Shown here: positions 34,642-45,886 of the stretch, piece by piece
Layout: every line of letters begins with the position of its first letter
How positions within the stretch are numbered: the stretch's first letter is position 1
DNA from: Asterella californica
Taxonomy: Eukaryota; Streptophyta; Marchantiopsida; Marchantiales; Aytoniaceae
Length of the DNA: 64,000 nt
Reading direction: 5' to 3'
NCBI GenBank assembly: GCA_036924285.1
Contig: JAYKYS010000009.1
Coordinates: 23,788,001 to 23,852,000, forward strand
Position numbers and translations under genes: made by a program
The notes under the pieces: generated by a model
The model's database searches: none
Seen by the model: the letters and a program-made list of their open reading frames with translations, nothing else
What the model was told of the DNA's origin: nothing

Positions 34642-34807
34642 GATTCTCCATTCACATGGTATATAATATGGATATCTCCAGTCGTTTTAACCCAAAAATT
34701 ATTGTTATCGGCTATGCCAACTGACCAAGAATTCTCTTTGAAAAACGTCAAAGGTGAGAACTATTCCCTTTGATCAGTCATGTGTTCAATGACGCCTCCA
34801 TTGCGTA

Positions 34808-35057
34808 TCAAAAATCTTTAGTACACTTGCTTGACCTCACCGCAGTGAACAATAAGCTCTTCGAGACCAGAAAGTTTGCCTGATTCGAATTTACCTCTTT
34901 ACCCTTCATCTTGAACTTCGCTGGTGATGGTTTTTTATCATTGGTACATTCACGTATCCAATGATCCTTCTGACCGCACTTATGACATTCAGATGTTCTT
35001 TTCATCTCAATGATGGCTAGCGTCTTCACCTCCTTTTTCTCAATGTATTGGCTATTA
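34808..35057 (-). pseudogene. Copia gag zinc knuckle (element D)
   Basis: The minus strand encodes ECHKCGQKDHWIREC, a CCHC zinc knuckle of the spacing C-x2-C-x4-H-x4-C that binds element RNA. Upstream lies a basic stretch (IEKKEVKTLAIIEMKRTSE) that is interrupted at 35,057 by a 364-bp insert and continues in frame on its other side. Downstream the frame stops near 34,808 before reaching the protease, so a lesion lies there. Confidence 0.85.
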
Positions 35058-35421
35058 GGGGTGTCAAAGTTAAGGAATTTCTGAAATATTTGAAATCCTC
35101 GGGCGTGAGTTACGGCCTCGGTGAGACTGCGGCCAGTGTTTCATGCGGGCACCTCCTGATGTACCCGCAGGAAAACGCCACGGGCATTTTCTTAACGGCT
35201 ACTCAGTGGTTTCGTCCGCTTTCTTTTGCAATAGATTCTTTGCTGCTCAGAGTCATTATCTTGAGTGTACAAATGAAAATTAACCAGTGATAAAATTTTG
35301 ATGTTCAGTCACAGGCGCGACCCAGAATGAGTCGCGGTTATATACAAACTTACCTGTGATAATTCTACGGCCAATTACCTCTTTGCCGTTGAAGAATCTT
35401 TCCTCTGAACTTTGACACCCC
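35058..35421. mobile_element. 364-bp non-autonomous TIR transposon
   Basis: The ends are perfect 14-bp inverted repeats, GGGGTGTCAAAGTT and AACTTTGACACCCC, flanked on both sides by the direct repeat CTATTA (35,052-35,057 and 35,422-35,427). Removing the element and one CTATTA joins the copia gag frame without shift or stop, which supports the boundaries. The interior is GC-richer than its host and includes a small palindrome at about 35,313-35,336. An 80-codon plus-strand frame spans part of it but has no transposase motif. A 6-bp duplication is unusual; some hAT-type and Dada elements are known to make one. The family is not assigned. Confidence 0.8.
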
Positions 35422-35427
35422 CTATTA

Positions 35428-36033
35428 CTAATATTCGTCTTGTCGTGTCCGTAGAAATCATGCGAACTATCTTCATCAACTACTACGGTACTCCTCTGAA
35501 TGTTTAGCCTCTCTTCCTTGAGAAGTCTAGTGTGTAGTTTCTCCAAAGTTTGCTCCTTGGCTGATACGAGTCAGGTTGAGTACAGATGATCATGGTAATC
35601 ACGCTAGAGTCATTGGTATCCTCCCTCATGTCATTTAGTTGATGGTCATCGTCTCTATGGCACTGATTTGACTAGCGATCTCAGATTCCATCTTGTAGTC
35701 AAAATACTTAGCTTGTAACAAATGTTTGTTCTCTGCACTTGTTTGCTCGTGATGCGGAATGTCTCTGGCTGTCTTGCATGTGACCAGCCGTTTCAGGATT
35801 TTGTCATCAATAGAGGCACAAATGTACATCTGTGCTCTGTTGTTCTTCTTTCTCCTTGTCTTCTCTTCTTTCCTCAAGGTTGCAGATGCAAGTATCTCTG
35901 ACCCGTTGATCACTTACATCATCTCCTTAGCCTCAAACATGATTTGCATCTGGTACTTCCAAAGTTGAAAGTCACCTACTGCTGAAAGTCTTGAGATGTG
36001 TGCAACATATCTCATTTTACTTTTGCTACCCAT
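35428..36033 (-). pseudogene. Copia gag N-terminal part (element D)
   Basis: The minus-strand start ATG at 36,033 begins MGSKSKMRYVAHISRLSAVG and goes on with DFQLWKYQMQIMFEAKEM, the F/W-K-xxM block of copia gag proteins. A TAA near 35,916 breaks the frame, after which MINGSEILASATLRKEEKTR and CASIDDKILKRLVTCKTARD follow the normal UBN2-type gag order (xxIxxAVxxxILxxIxxxxTAKE). A second break occurs near 35,635, and the part down to 35,428 is again open. I chose the ATG at 36,033 because similarity starts there. Confidence 0.75.
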
Positions 36034-36248
36034 TGTCGGGACTGCTGCTATAGAAGAGAAGTCTACAAGAACAAAACTCTTACGCTTTGAAACACATTCA
36101 GTCTATAGCCTTGTAGTCCCATAACCTATTGAACCTCGCACTGAAAATAGATATGTGCAAAGCAATTCTTTACTCTAGGCTACAAGGTTCTTGAAGGAAA
36201 TCACAAATAGAGCTCACATAGAAGACCAGGCAGTACACTGTTGACAAG
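36034..36248. other. Copia D leader region
   Basis: This short stretch lies upstream of the copia D gag start on the minus strand. I find no clear TATCAGAGC primer-binding site and no LTR end. The LTR may have been lost or replaced by the palindromic block that follows. Confidence 0.3.
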
Positions 36249-36775
36249 TATTAGTGTAGGTGACACTAATTCTTAAGTTAACTTTTTTAACCCAAAACTG
36301 TATATAATGTGGGCGACATTAATTATGAACCCACACTATAAGTAGTGAAAATTTAATTAGTGTAGCCCACACTAATAATAATATGAAAATATAGTGTGGA
36401 TAAAAGATAATATATGATTCAACAATTTTATAAGACAAATAGTATTCAGTTCTTAACATAATATTTTTATAATATAACTTGTATAAAAAACTGAAACTAA
36501 TCACTCTTTATTGATTTGAATCCAGAATGAATTCTTTACATAGCGGGAACAATTTCTTCGTCTACTGTAATATCTTGACTGACAGTAAATTCTAGCACAG
36601 GTTCATCGTCAAAATAATGTTTATATTGTTTAATTATCTCTTGAAAATTTTCAAGAAATAGTATAAAAATTTTAAATATTTCACGGTTACAACAAATAGT
36701 GTAGACCACATTAATTTGTAACCCACACTATTCAAGTTACCACACTAATGCTTTTCAACAGTGTAGCTGGTTAAA
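36249..36775. repeat. MITE-like block of repeated palindromes
   Basis: The palindromic word ATTAGTGTAGnCCACACTAAT occurs at 36,250-36,270, 36,356-36,376 (best, ATTAGTGTAGCCCACACTAA plus T) and 36,696-36,715, with half-copies near 36,307, 36,335, 36,388, 36,722, 36,740 and 36,763. The copies near the two ends face each other. The block is AT-rich and non-coding apart from chance frames. It resembles a MITE or foldback element whose terminal repeats have been duplicated inwards. Confidence 0.6.
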
Positions 36776-39700
36776 TAAGAAACATGAAACCCAAAACTGG
36801 ACTGTAAGCACATGCTGATAAGTAATATCACGCTAAACTATCTGACACTACATATGGTCGATAAGTGTCCAGACTATCGAACCATGTTACTCCTTGTCAT
36901 TCGTTGATCGCGAAATTAAAATTAACCAATACGAAGATCCTCGATTTTCAGACGAAATTGAAACGATCGATGAGAACAACTGCACACCAACGAAGGTTGA
37001 AGCATGCTTATGCTGCCAAACGATTGGGGGGTTCAACATGAAGCCAACCGCTTGGTTCCACCTTCGAAAGGTTTTGAAAACGAGAACAGACGGCAAGACT
37101 GTTTTGCCACACGGAGATGGAAGCTTGTGCACGCAAGAAGGAACTCAGTAAGTCACCAGGCGACAAGTGGTAGAAACACTTCCGACAGAACGCTCAAGGC
37201 GGAGAGAAATTTTAGTCGTCTTACCTTTTCTTCTTCTTGATATAGTAACAAAACCCCGTGGATGGTGGAAGCCACGAATGTAAGAGGGGTTGACTATGTT
37301 GATAAAATTCTGGAAATAACATCCAAAAATCCAAAAATCTGGAAAATCACCTATGCGATTTATGGGCACAGCTTTAACAGCCGCTTTATTTTCCTGAATG
37401 CGTGTAAACAAAAAGTTGAACACCCATTCGGTCTTGCATTTAAGATAAAATAAAACAAAAAAACAAAAAACACCAAAAAGACCTCCCCCCCTGGAGCTAT
37501 CATGCAAGCCTCCAAATGATGCAATATGAGTAATTCCAGCGGACGGTCAGTTACTGAATGAGAGAAATCCTGATGCACGTCAAGCGACGGACAACATCAA
37601 TCTTTGAACAAAACACGATCTCTCCCTCCAGTTCTCAAGACACGTCAACACGTAGCGGTCTAGGCACCTGTAACTGGAGGCACTACACTGACTAGATACC
37701 CAAACGGTGTTGCTCATCTCCAGCAAATTGGCATCCCAGTTTTCTGCAAAAGATTTAGGAAAAAAAGAAGAGTAGAAAAATTCTCAGGTTGATAAGTTTA
37801 TTGTATAATAACTAAACCGTATTCGTATACTCTACAAGGTATTTATGGCAGTGCATGATCTTGCTTTATTTCTCGATAAGGTCAAGAGCGAAACTATCGT
37901 CCATGTTGTAGTCACAGTTCAATTGCAGATAAAACTGATAGTTGTAGCTGAAATTGAAGCAATGATTTAATAACTACACATTTTTCATAAGGTATTCTGG
38001 TCTCGCACTGCTACCGTTCATTCCCCGATAAAGTAAAGAACAAAACAAAACTTGATTACAGCTCATGCTGCAGTCAAATTCAACTGCAGCATGAGTTGTG
38101 ATTAAGATATGAAAAATAAAATAAAATGTGGAGTTTTACTGGGGAGGAACAAAGAGATCTGATGACTTGACATTTTTGAGCTTTAAAAGTGTCCAGCCTT
38201 CCTAGTCACGTGATGGAATATGAATCAATACGTATGTGCTCATACAGCAGCTGATTGTATACTTGAACTCATAGTCACGTTAGTCTCATGAAGGGTGAGG
38301 ATATTCAGGAGAAACGAGAAGACATGCACTTCTCGTACAGTAATGAGGTCTGTATACATAAGACCAACTCTTTCCGCCCCCTCCAGACCAACTAATCAGA
38401 GTCCAAACGAGCGTCCTTCTTGGCATGATCGTCGTTCTTCTGTGGTTCTGTTTTCCCTTACAAAGGCCCCCATTAGGTTTACCACTAGTCTGACGTGCAT
38501 AATGGGGGGTCCAATTTTCAGACACTGATCACGCGTATAATCATACCTCGATTCTTCATAAAAGTCTAAAAGTTCTGCATAAGCAGTTTTTCAGGCGGGG
38601 ATGACTGTCTTCCTGACGTCCTGCTCACGTCGTGGTTCGAGAATTCATTTGTTATTTGTGTCAGAGTGCAATCTTCGCAATCTTCTGTAGAGTCACGCTA
38701 AAAAACGTCGCAATCGCGAGATAAAGGCGCGCTGCTTCTGCGATGGATGGAAAGTTACTCTTCATTATCTGTGCATTAGCTTAGTAACAAATGGCAAATA
38801 TATCTCTACCGTCAAAGATTACCGGATTTTCAAATCAACAATTTGAAAGTCTAAGTTTCGCAGCGTGTAGTTGATAAAAGTAGAGCGAAGAGACGACCGT
38901 CTATTTTATACAGGTGACCTCGTGCTCACCGGATAATAATTTACGTCGCGTGGAAGCACAATGCCTACTCTGACTGAGAGCCCTGAGCGCAATGGAGATG
39001 TTCGGCAGGGAGGACAATTCGGATTGAAAATCCGAATATACACTTCCAAAAACAGACTTCAGCTGATTGTTTGGATTCATTGAAACCGCAGCAGGTAATG
39101 AGGAGGTGTGCCTTGGCGCAAGGCCAAGGCCACCGAAGATGGAAGAACACATATGCAGGCAACCGCAATTGACCTTACTTACGAGTTTCCAGCAAGAGGA
39201 ACCAACAGAAAAATAGTCTGAAGGATTGAACTTTGGAGTACGCGATTCACAGAAGTAGAAAGAATTTATTAACTAAAATGCAGAATGCTATGAAACAAGT
39301 CAGAAAACTGAATTGAGTGTCCGGAGAACGAACTGCAAGAACGAGAAGAGAAGTGCTGAGTCACCCCGTCCAGAGGTCGAACACAATTCCGGTAGTAGGC
39401 TGGCTGTTTTAGCAATCCCTGCTTAAATGGTAGGCTGTGGGTCCGCTTTAGTCCCGTGCTGACGTTATATAAGCTATCAGTTTGAAGATTGACGTCCGGA
39501 TGCACTATGAACTAATGAAAGAAAGACCGGTGACCCTTTAGAGGTGAGAAGAACAGTACCAGAGAGGTTTGCCCTGTATAGGTAAGTATTTCTGAGCTTT
39601 CATTCAAGGATAAGTGCGCATGGACGTGTAAATCTACAGAGAAAAGCGGATATAAGTTCATAAACCGAAGTACAATTCAAAGTACATAGAGTAGCCGGTT

Positions 39701-41139
39701 CAGGGCACTTGAGATTTAAAAACCTGAATAGAAGCACTTTACTGGCACAGCAATCAGATAACGGCGATAGTTGAAAGTGAGAAAGCCGAGGTCGAATTCA
39801 TCACGCACAGATAGAACCAGACTTGAGATGCAGAATGCAAACAGTAAGCTGCAAGGATCAAACGCTTGAGGCTTCAGGAGGTCTAAGCAGCAGCTGAGAG
39901 ACCCGTATAGGTAACTGCAATAGAGATGCTGCTCCTGCTAGCGCTGGCTGCAACAACTTCCACTTTGTAGTACTAGTCCTGCAGCGCATGCGAGAAAATT
40001 GTGGCGTCATCATCGTGCCAATGTCGGAGGACCCGGACCCGGACACAGACACTCTATATCTATGTGCGCATACACCATACGTGTGAGAAGTCGCTCCTGC
40101 ATCGGACCAAGACAAAGTTGCTAATCAACTCCAATGTTGTAATCAGGTACAGGATCCCCATCCCTGGCAAGCTCCTGCTTCAAGTTCTCTCCCAGCAAAC
40201 CGCACTCGTCAGTACAGCAATCAGTGAATCGGCCAGGCGTGTTCACGACGAGGCCAGCATTCACCTCCTCCCGCGGCAGTACTCTTCCCCCGATTTTCTT
40301 GGTTCTTGATTACAGTAACTTACCAGCTCCAGCGAGAGTATAAATTTTAATCCCGGTCAATTATTCGTTGAAACGGAGTGTAAGTAATTTTGGTTTGAAA
40401 CTCCGCCTCTTCTTTCTTCGGGCCGGGGGACTAGGAATTCCGGCATTCCGGCATCTTTAGCCCCTCCAGATCCAGTGAAGGTCACGCAACCGAATTTCAG
40501 TCCTCGCGCTGGTCCCGCAAACATACAGTGAGAGGGCACAGTTACTACATAGCATAGGGCGCACAGTTACACTCCGCGATCCGCGAAGACACCAATTCGG
40601 TGTCTCTAAGACATCCTTCTCGAACCGCCTGCGTGATTCTTACATGTTTGGCGGTGATCCCCAACCCATTCTTGCAGCTCCGGCACGAAAACGGTTAAAA
40701 CTACTGCACGCTCGAGGCCAATGAGAGACGAGGAAATTCGCGCCGGCATGGGGATTAGCAAGTTGCTATGGGGGAAAACGCGACGCAATGAATAGCCAAC
40801 GGATGGAAAGACCGGGGCAATTAGTTTACCACATTTCCGTTCAGTTTAGATCCGATATGAACTAGTGGAAGTAGTAGAGAAAAGCTTCTCGGAGGCGTAT
40901 AGCCAACCAGCTAAAGCCGAAAAGCGGAACAATGCAAAATCTCTTCTTCTATCTCTACTTCCTTTGCCATGGTAAACACGCGACCCGGTGAATAGCAAAC
41001 GGATGGAAAGCCCCCATCAAGCTTTACAAGGGAAAGAGGGAACCGAAGGGCGAAGCAACTAAAACCCCCAAGGGATCGGTGATCACTTGTACCGCCAGTG
41101 AGTCCCGTGTCGGATCCGTGACAATCACGTTTTCATTGA
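36776..41139. other. 4.4 kb without a recognised gene
   Basis: The composition is more balanced than in the retroelement blocks, so this could be host intergenic DNA. Many open frames of 60-120 codons overlap on both strands (for example 36,894-37,151, 37,145-37,507 and 40,001-40,309), but none shows a motif, a partner exon or a compositional preference that supports a gene. A hairpin at 38,051-38,106 is described separately. Confidence 0.35.
38051..38106. other. 24-bp stem hairpin, possible small-RNA precursor
   Basis: 38,051-38,074 pairs with 38,083-38,106 around an 8-nt loop (CAAATTCA). Only three of 24 positions differ, and these can form G-U wobbles on one strand. The core GCTCATGCTGCAGT is perfectly paired except for one wobble. 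A weaker, related stretch lies about 150 bases upstream near 37,890-37,935, so the locus may be a local duplication. Short plant miRNA precursors or MITE foldbacks can look like this. Confidence 0.55.
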
Positions 41140-43600
41140 GACTTAATCCTCTCTCATCCTGTACATGTCAGCTCTCACTGATCCTTTCATCTGAAGAGCA
41201 TACCAACATACCACATCATGTAACCATTCTCTCATGCTAAAATAAACACGACGTTCTTGATGACATCGTGGGTAGCTATTCGCTCTCCACAGTGAGGACA
41301 GCGAACAAGGTGACGACTTGAGGTGTCGAGCGAGACACCGCACTCGCAGGTGGACAGTGCCGAAGCAACAGGCTAGACCAAGTCTAGGCAGAACCCCATC
41401 GCTGTAGAGAAGATAGTCGGTGCGAGTCAAAACGCTCTAATGCAAAGTCGAGCTATGAGTCAAGAGCCTGCGCCCTTGTCCGAACAAGAGTAGAGTCGAG
41501 CTCTAGTATCTCGTGAGATGGAAGGATCCACTAAGAGCGCATGAAACCTGCTGGAAGTGTTGTCGCGTCAGAGAGGACTGTAGTCCGCGAGATCCATCCG
41601 TAGCTAGGGTATCGAATCGAGGATGTGCTTGAGTGCCTCAAGAGTCAAACCATCTTTTGTCTCACGGAGACACATTTATAGTAGGTAAGAACCATCTTCC
41701 ACCTCTGTCACATAGCTCTCCAGAATAAGTCTATCTCGCACAAGAAGCCGACAATAGAGCCAAGGTGCTGAGAGGACTCAACTATCCAAAAAGACTGCCG
41801 GAGCAATCTCCTCCATGGATAATAAGCCCACCCCGCCACATGATATCGGCAAAGATGTATGCCTACGTGCGAGAGGTCCTGTCACACAGTCAAAGGTCCC
41901 CGGTCTTACGATGTCATCAAACACCCCATGATCCTCTTATCAAACTCTTTAAGGCGCGAGATGAAGATAGGAGATGGAGGTACTGTGCGTAGTAAGTAAC
42001 TAGGACGATGTACAATGGAAGAGAAAAGGATATCAAAGGCAACATGTGGATCCTCTAACATAAAGAGATCATCGATATGCAAAACGTCCTCTGCAAAGAC
42101 AACATCTAAGAATCGAGAGACAAAGTCCTCTGTACCACCGGTACTCCGAGGATGCGTAAACCATCTCTAGGTGTAACCAATCTCTCCGAGAACTGGAGGT
42201 TCCGAAGGTATACCTATGAGAGACCAAACCTTGCACTTTGACACCTTCACTCTCAGTCCTACTAAGACCAATTGAGAGCCGAGGTGATCAAAGACAACAT
42301 CGACTTGGTCCGTCAGACTTACGATGTGCGTATCATCAGCTAGAGATGAAAAACACAACATGGAGCAGCCAAGGCGGTGGCCAAGAGAGCTCTACAGTGA
42401 GCTAAGGCAAAGAGGAGTCCATCCAAAAGGTCTCTCTGATGAGTACATGCAGCGGAGATGATGACTATAATTTTCTCTATCGTAGGATCGTGTTGATAAT
42501 AAAGAGGGGAGGAAGAACCATAGAACGATCACACGAAAGGAACCAGATCTGTCAAAGATCCACCGCCATTCATGAGCTCCCCAAAGATAGAGTGCGAGAA
42601 ATACTATTAAAAGTATTTTCCACGCCCACTTGTAAGACAACCTAGTCGAGATGGATGTCCAAGAGAGCTCTAATGCCGAAAAACACTGACTCACAACTTC
42701 CAGACATCGCAACTCTAAACTGATGTGGACAAAGGTGATCTTGAAAAGTATCTCGAAGTTGAAAGACAATCAACTGATAAGTCGTAAGAGAATCTCATCG
42801 ATGACTATCGGTCGAATCCCTCCACCATCCTTCATCGTGATCGAAAGTCTAGCTGCCTCCAGTACCTGAGCTATAGATTGAGGAATATGTCCTTGAGCTA
42901 CTGCTGCCGCTACCTGAAAAAGCTCCGTGAAACCACTAGAAGGGTCGTCTGTCCGAAAACAATCTCGTAGGTGCTCGTAGACCATCCCAGACAAACCTCC
43001 AGAAGATAGACGTGGAGTTGTACGTAAGGTCTAGACAAACAAAGATCTATCGAGACATAATGGCTCCTCAGACTGATAGTCTTAAACCTCAGGTGGAGAG
43101 AGATCATCCGATAAGAAGTGAAAGAAACTCAACGAAGCGATCGTCTCCTCAATAGGACAGCCACTGACAAAGGATGCAATGCTCTAGCGGTTTTATTATA
43201 CTCTCTAACCTGACGTAACATCTTACAACGTCGTATACGGACGGAAGATGAGATATCACATGTAGAGGCAGACTCATTCCTATCTCGTATCGCACGCACT
43301 AATTCCTCCTGTAAGGCCGTCTAATCACCTGCACGGAATCTCTGAAGACGGGCCGCCACCTCCCGATGTCCTCCTCTGCCACCTCGAGTATAACGGAGGC
43401 ACCAACGAGGAAGTAGGAAGAAGAATAACCACGCCGTCTCGTCCTTGGTGTTACATGCCAACATGTGGAGGGGTAGACGGAATGCATGCCTCGCTTGTCA
43501 AAAGCATGAAAAGCAGGAGATAACCAATGAAACAAACGTGGACAAGAGAAACTCGTCTCGAACAATCTCAGAATAATGTCAGAGTGGACTCTCAACTACT
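41140..43600 (-). pseudogene. LINE-type (non-LTR) retrotransposon ORF2 remnant
   Basis: Read on the minus strand, collinear pieces in different frames make up a non-LTR retrotransposon polyprotein. They are: WLFFFLLPRWCLRYTRGG near 43,420; RRCKMLRQVREYNKTARALH near 43,220; AQGHIPQSIAQVLEAARLSI and KDGGGIRPIVIDEILLRLI (RT motifs 0-1) near 42,850; a decayed palm region at 42,400-42,770; SSLADDTHIV (catalytic ADD box) near 42,340; KVSKCKVWSLIG near 42,235; RRPSYLLRTVPPS-like residues near 41,990; and HLVRCPHCGERIATHDVIKN near 41,300 as a C-terminal zinc-like motif. At least six frameshifts or stops occur. The enzyme would prime reverse transcription at a nicked target. I see no 3' poly-A tract or target duplication. 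Confidence 0.75.
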
Positions 43601-44442
43601 CCCACGAGTCAAGAGGAACTCCAGGCAGAAAGACTAACAGTGCCATAATGACTGCATGTGTAGACTTCCGCTCTCGGCTAACCTGGACATCTCATGTGGT
43701 CTATCATAGCTCTTGTGCATCTTTGTCACATGAGATTTTATCTTTTATGAGATAAATAATCGATTGCAAACCGAACATGATGTGTCTTGAATCAGTCTTG
43801 ATTTCATGTGAGAGAGAATACTCATAGCTAAAAATGAGATGATATCTAACCAAACAGTACTCGTAACAAAATCATCTCAAAAAAGAACTCACTAAAAAGA
43901 AGAACTTTGATATGTAGAAAAAAAAACACACTAAATGTAGAAAGAAGTCTCTCAAAAATTTCTCAAAAATTTTAAACAGAAGATTCTATAATCTTAAAGT
44001 AAAAAAAATCAAAAAAAAATTAATACTCACTCATTTCTCCCCAAAATGTATCAATTCTTTGATAAAAAAAAAAAGATGAATATGTAAAATACATTCTCCG
44101 CCGTCTCTCTCCTCCCCTCCGCTCCTTTACCGGTCGTGCATGGGTCTGGACTCACCGGAGAACCCGTTGGGGGAGCTCATAAACATAGGTGAACTGTGCT
44201 TATGTGTATCCACAGTCCAGTAGCTCCCTGGCTGAGCTTAGCGTCCAGTGCAGGCGTCGTAACCTCAAACACTGGTAGCATAGAGCCACCACAAGAAGAG
44301 GGAGCGTAGGCTCGCAGGGGAGAGGTCCAAAGCAGGCCAATGGATACTAAAGCGAACAAGAGAAGGAGAGAAAAGTAGCACAATAAGAGACCACGAAGCG
44401 AAATTGAGGCGCTTCAGATTCTTGAAATTGAGGGCTGCGGCC
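43601..44442. other. Spacer with A-rich tracts
   Basis: The stretch at 43,910-44,075 is rich in A runs. It is followed by a pyrimidine-rich block (44,100-44,130). No gene is recognised. The last 100-200 bases are presumably the promoter and 5' UTR of the model that starts at 44,443. Confidence 0.35.
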
Positions 44443-45638
44443 ATGGATATCAGGCTGGCTTCCGCGTGCCGGTCTTTACCAGGCTTTCCGTCCTCATTCG
44501 CTCAACAGGTCCGTTCAGTAGACAGCTACTGTCAGATTTCAAATCTTTGTATCGTCATTTTCTACTTGCACTTCTGGAGTCTCTTGCCATTGGTCCTGAC
44601 GTTGAATTGAGCTTTGCGTACAAATCCAAGCTAATGGTTTCCTCGGAGGAAGGTCTCAGTTTCTTCTGACTTGAGTAATTAGGATTTTCTGTACATGAAG
44701 TTTGATTTCTGAACAGGTCAGTGGAGACGTGTTTAGGTAATAGCCGGAGTGAATTAGAAGTGAGGACAGCAATGGAAAAGTACTGAGTATTGGAATCCGG
44801 AGCTCAACTTTCAACTTGAACTCATACATGTACAGGGTTCATGTCGGGGCGTAGCAATGGCGAATGAAGTACTTATGTCAAGAAACTTGGGTGTGTATCC
44901 TGGGTTTACTCAACGCTTTCTGCCTCATCCCGTCTCTTCAACCAGATTCTTATCACTAAGAGGCTTTTGCTTAGAATCGTCTAATGTAGCTGGATCCAAG
45001 AGACGAGCACGAGGACCCATTATGGCAGCCAAGAAGGCCGCAGAAGGTGAACTTCGTTTATTAAGGATTTGATTATAAGATCAAACTGTCCCATGTTTTG
45101 GGTGCACAATATACCTGCAGTTCAGCATTTCGTGGTTTGAAATACTGATGAAGCTACGCTGTCGTATAACACGATGTTTAATGTGACGTGGGGCTTTGAT
45201 GGAATTTCACAGGGGGACTGCAGGAAGACAGTCCATATAAAGTAACTGTGGATTTGCCTCGAACTAAGTTCAACATGAAGGCCAATTCGTTGACAAGAGA
45301 ACCAGAGGTTCAAATGCTATGGGAGCAAAAGGAGGTTTTGAAGAAGCTTCAGGAGAGAAACACCGTAGTAAGTGCTCTTGTACGGACTGTAAAATGTAAG
45401 TTGTGGATGTTTTAGGGGTATACACTCTGTGCAGGAACACTTCACGCAGTGTATAATGGGAAACCTCAACTCACAGCTAGAAAATCTGCCTGTGATCGAC
45501 ACATTTTTACAACTCCTGATTTCGATGAGAGTTTTTAGTAGGGATCGAGTTTCAGTAGAGAAGAAGAAAACTTTTCTGCAGTCTTCCGGAAAGGAAGTTA
45601 GTCGGAAGGTAAAAGGCCGAATTTGGTATCCTGTCTAG
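44443..45638 (+). CDS. Truncated organellar isoleucyl-tRNA synthetase-like gene
   Basis: Proposed exons are 44,443-44,508, 44,836-45,046, 45,213-45,367 and 45,435-45,638; all junctions are AG/GT and in phase, giving 211 residues. Exon 1 and most of exon 2 encode a serine- and arginine-rich presequence (MDIRLASACRSLPGFPSSFA) of transit-peptide type. Exon 3 encodes PYKVTVDLPRTKFNMKANSL and REPEVQMLWEQKEVLKKLQE, the conserved start of plant plastid/mitochondrial isoleucyl-tRNA synthetase (OVA2 type). The HIGH-containing catalytic exons that should follow are absent. Instead GTAAGT leads to a CTCTGTGCAG acceptor and a 67-codon exon of unknown sequence. It cannot charge tRNA. It may be a pseudogene fragment or a short novel protein; exon 4 is a prediction. 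Confidence 0.6.
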
Positions 45639-45886
45639 TCGTAGCTATTCCAACAATCCTAGGATGATCTATAAGTCGATGTTGCTGGATGTAACAAACC
45701 CGACACGTTAGCATTTTAGATGAATGGACTGCGGTTCTCAAGCTTGACATTCGAGCACTTGAGGTTGAACGAACAACAAGGCTCCTACCATTTCCTACAA
45801 GTTCTTCTTGTCGTGCTCACTCGCTGTTTTCTGTTGATGCGCTCGGTCTTCATCAGTCTGAGCTAGGGCGAGGTTGGACAGGTGAG
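45639..45886 (+). promoter_or_regulatory. Probable promoter and 5' UTR of LPA2
   Basis: Only 248 bases separate the stop of the upstream model from the LPA2 start codon, so the promoter must be compact or overlap the upstream transcript. No clear TATA box or light-response element was found. Confidence 0.35.

Noticed and set aside
36887..37151. Overlapping frames on both strands that might encode a host exon
   Set aside because: Neither product is recognised, and no splice-linked partner exon was found.
40001..40309. 102-codon plus-strand frame as a host gene
   Set aside because: Arg/Thr-rich start from a short repeat, no motif, and opposite-strand frames of similar length overlap it.
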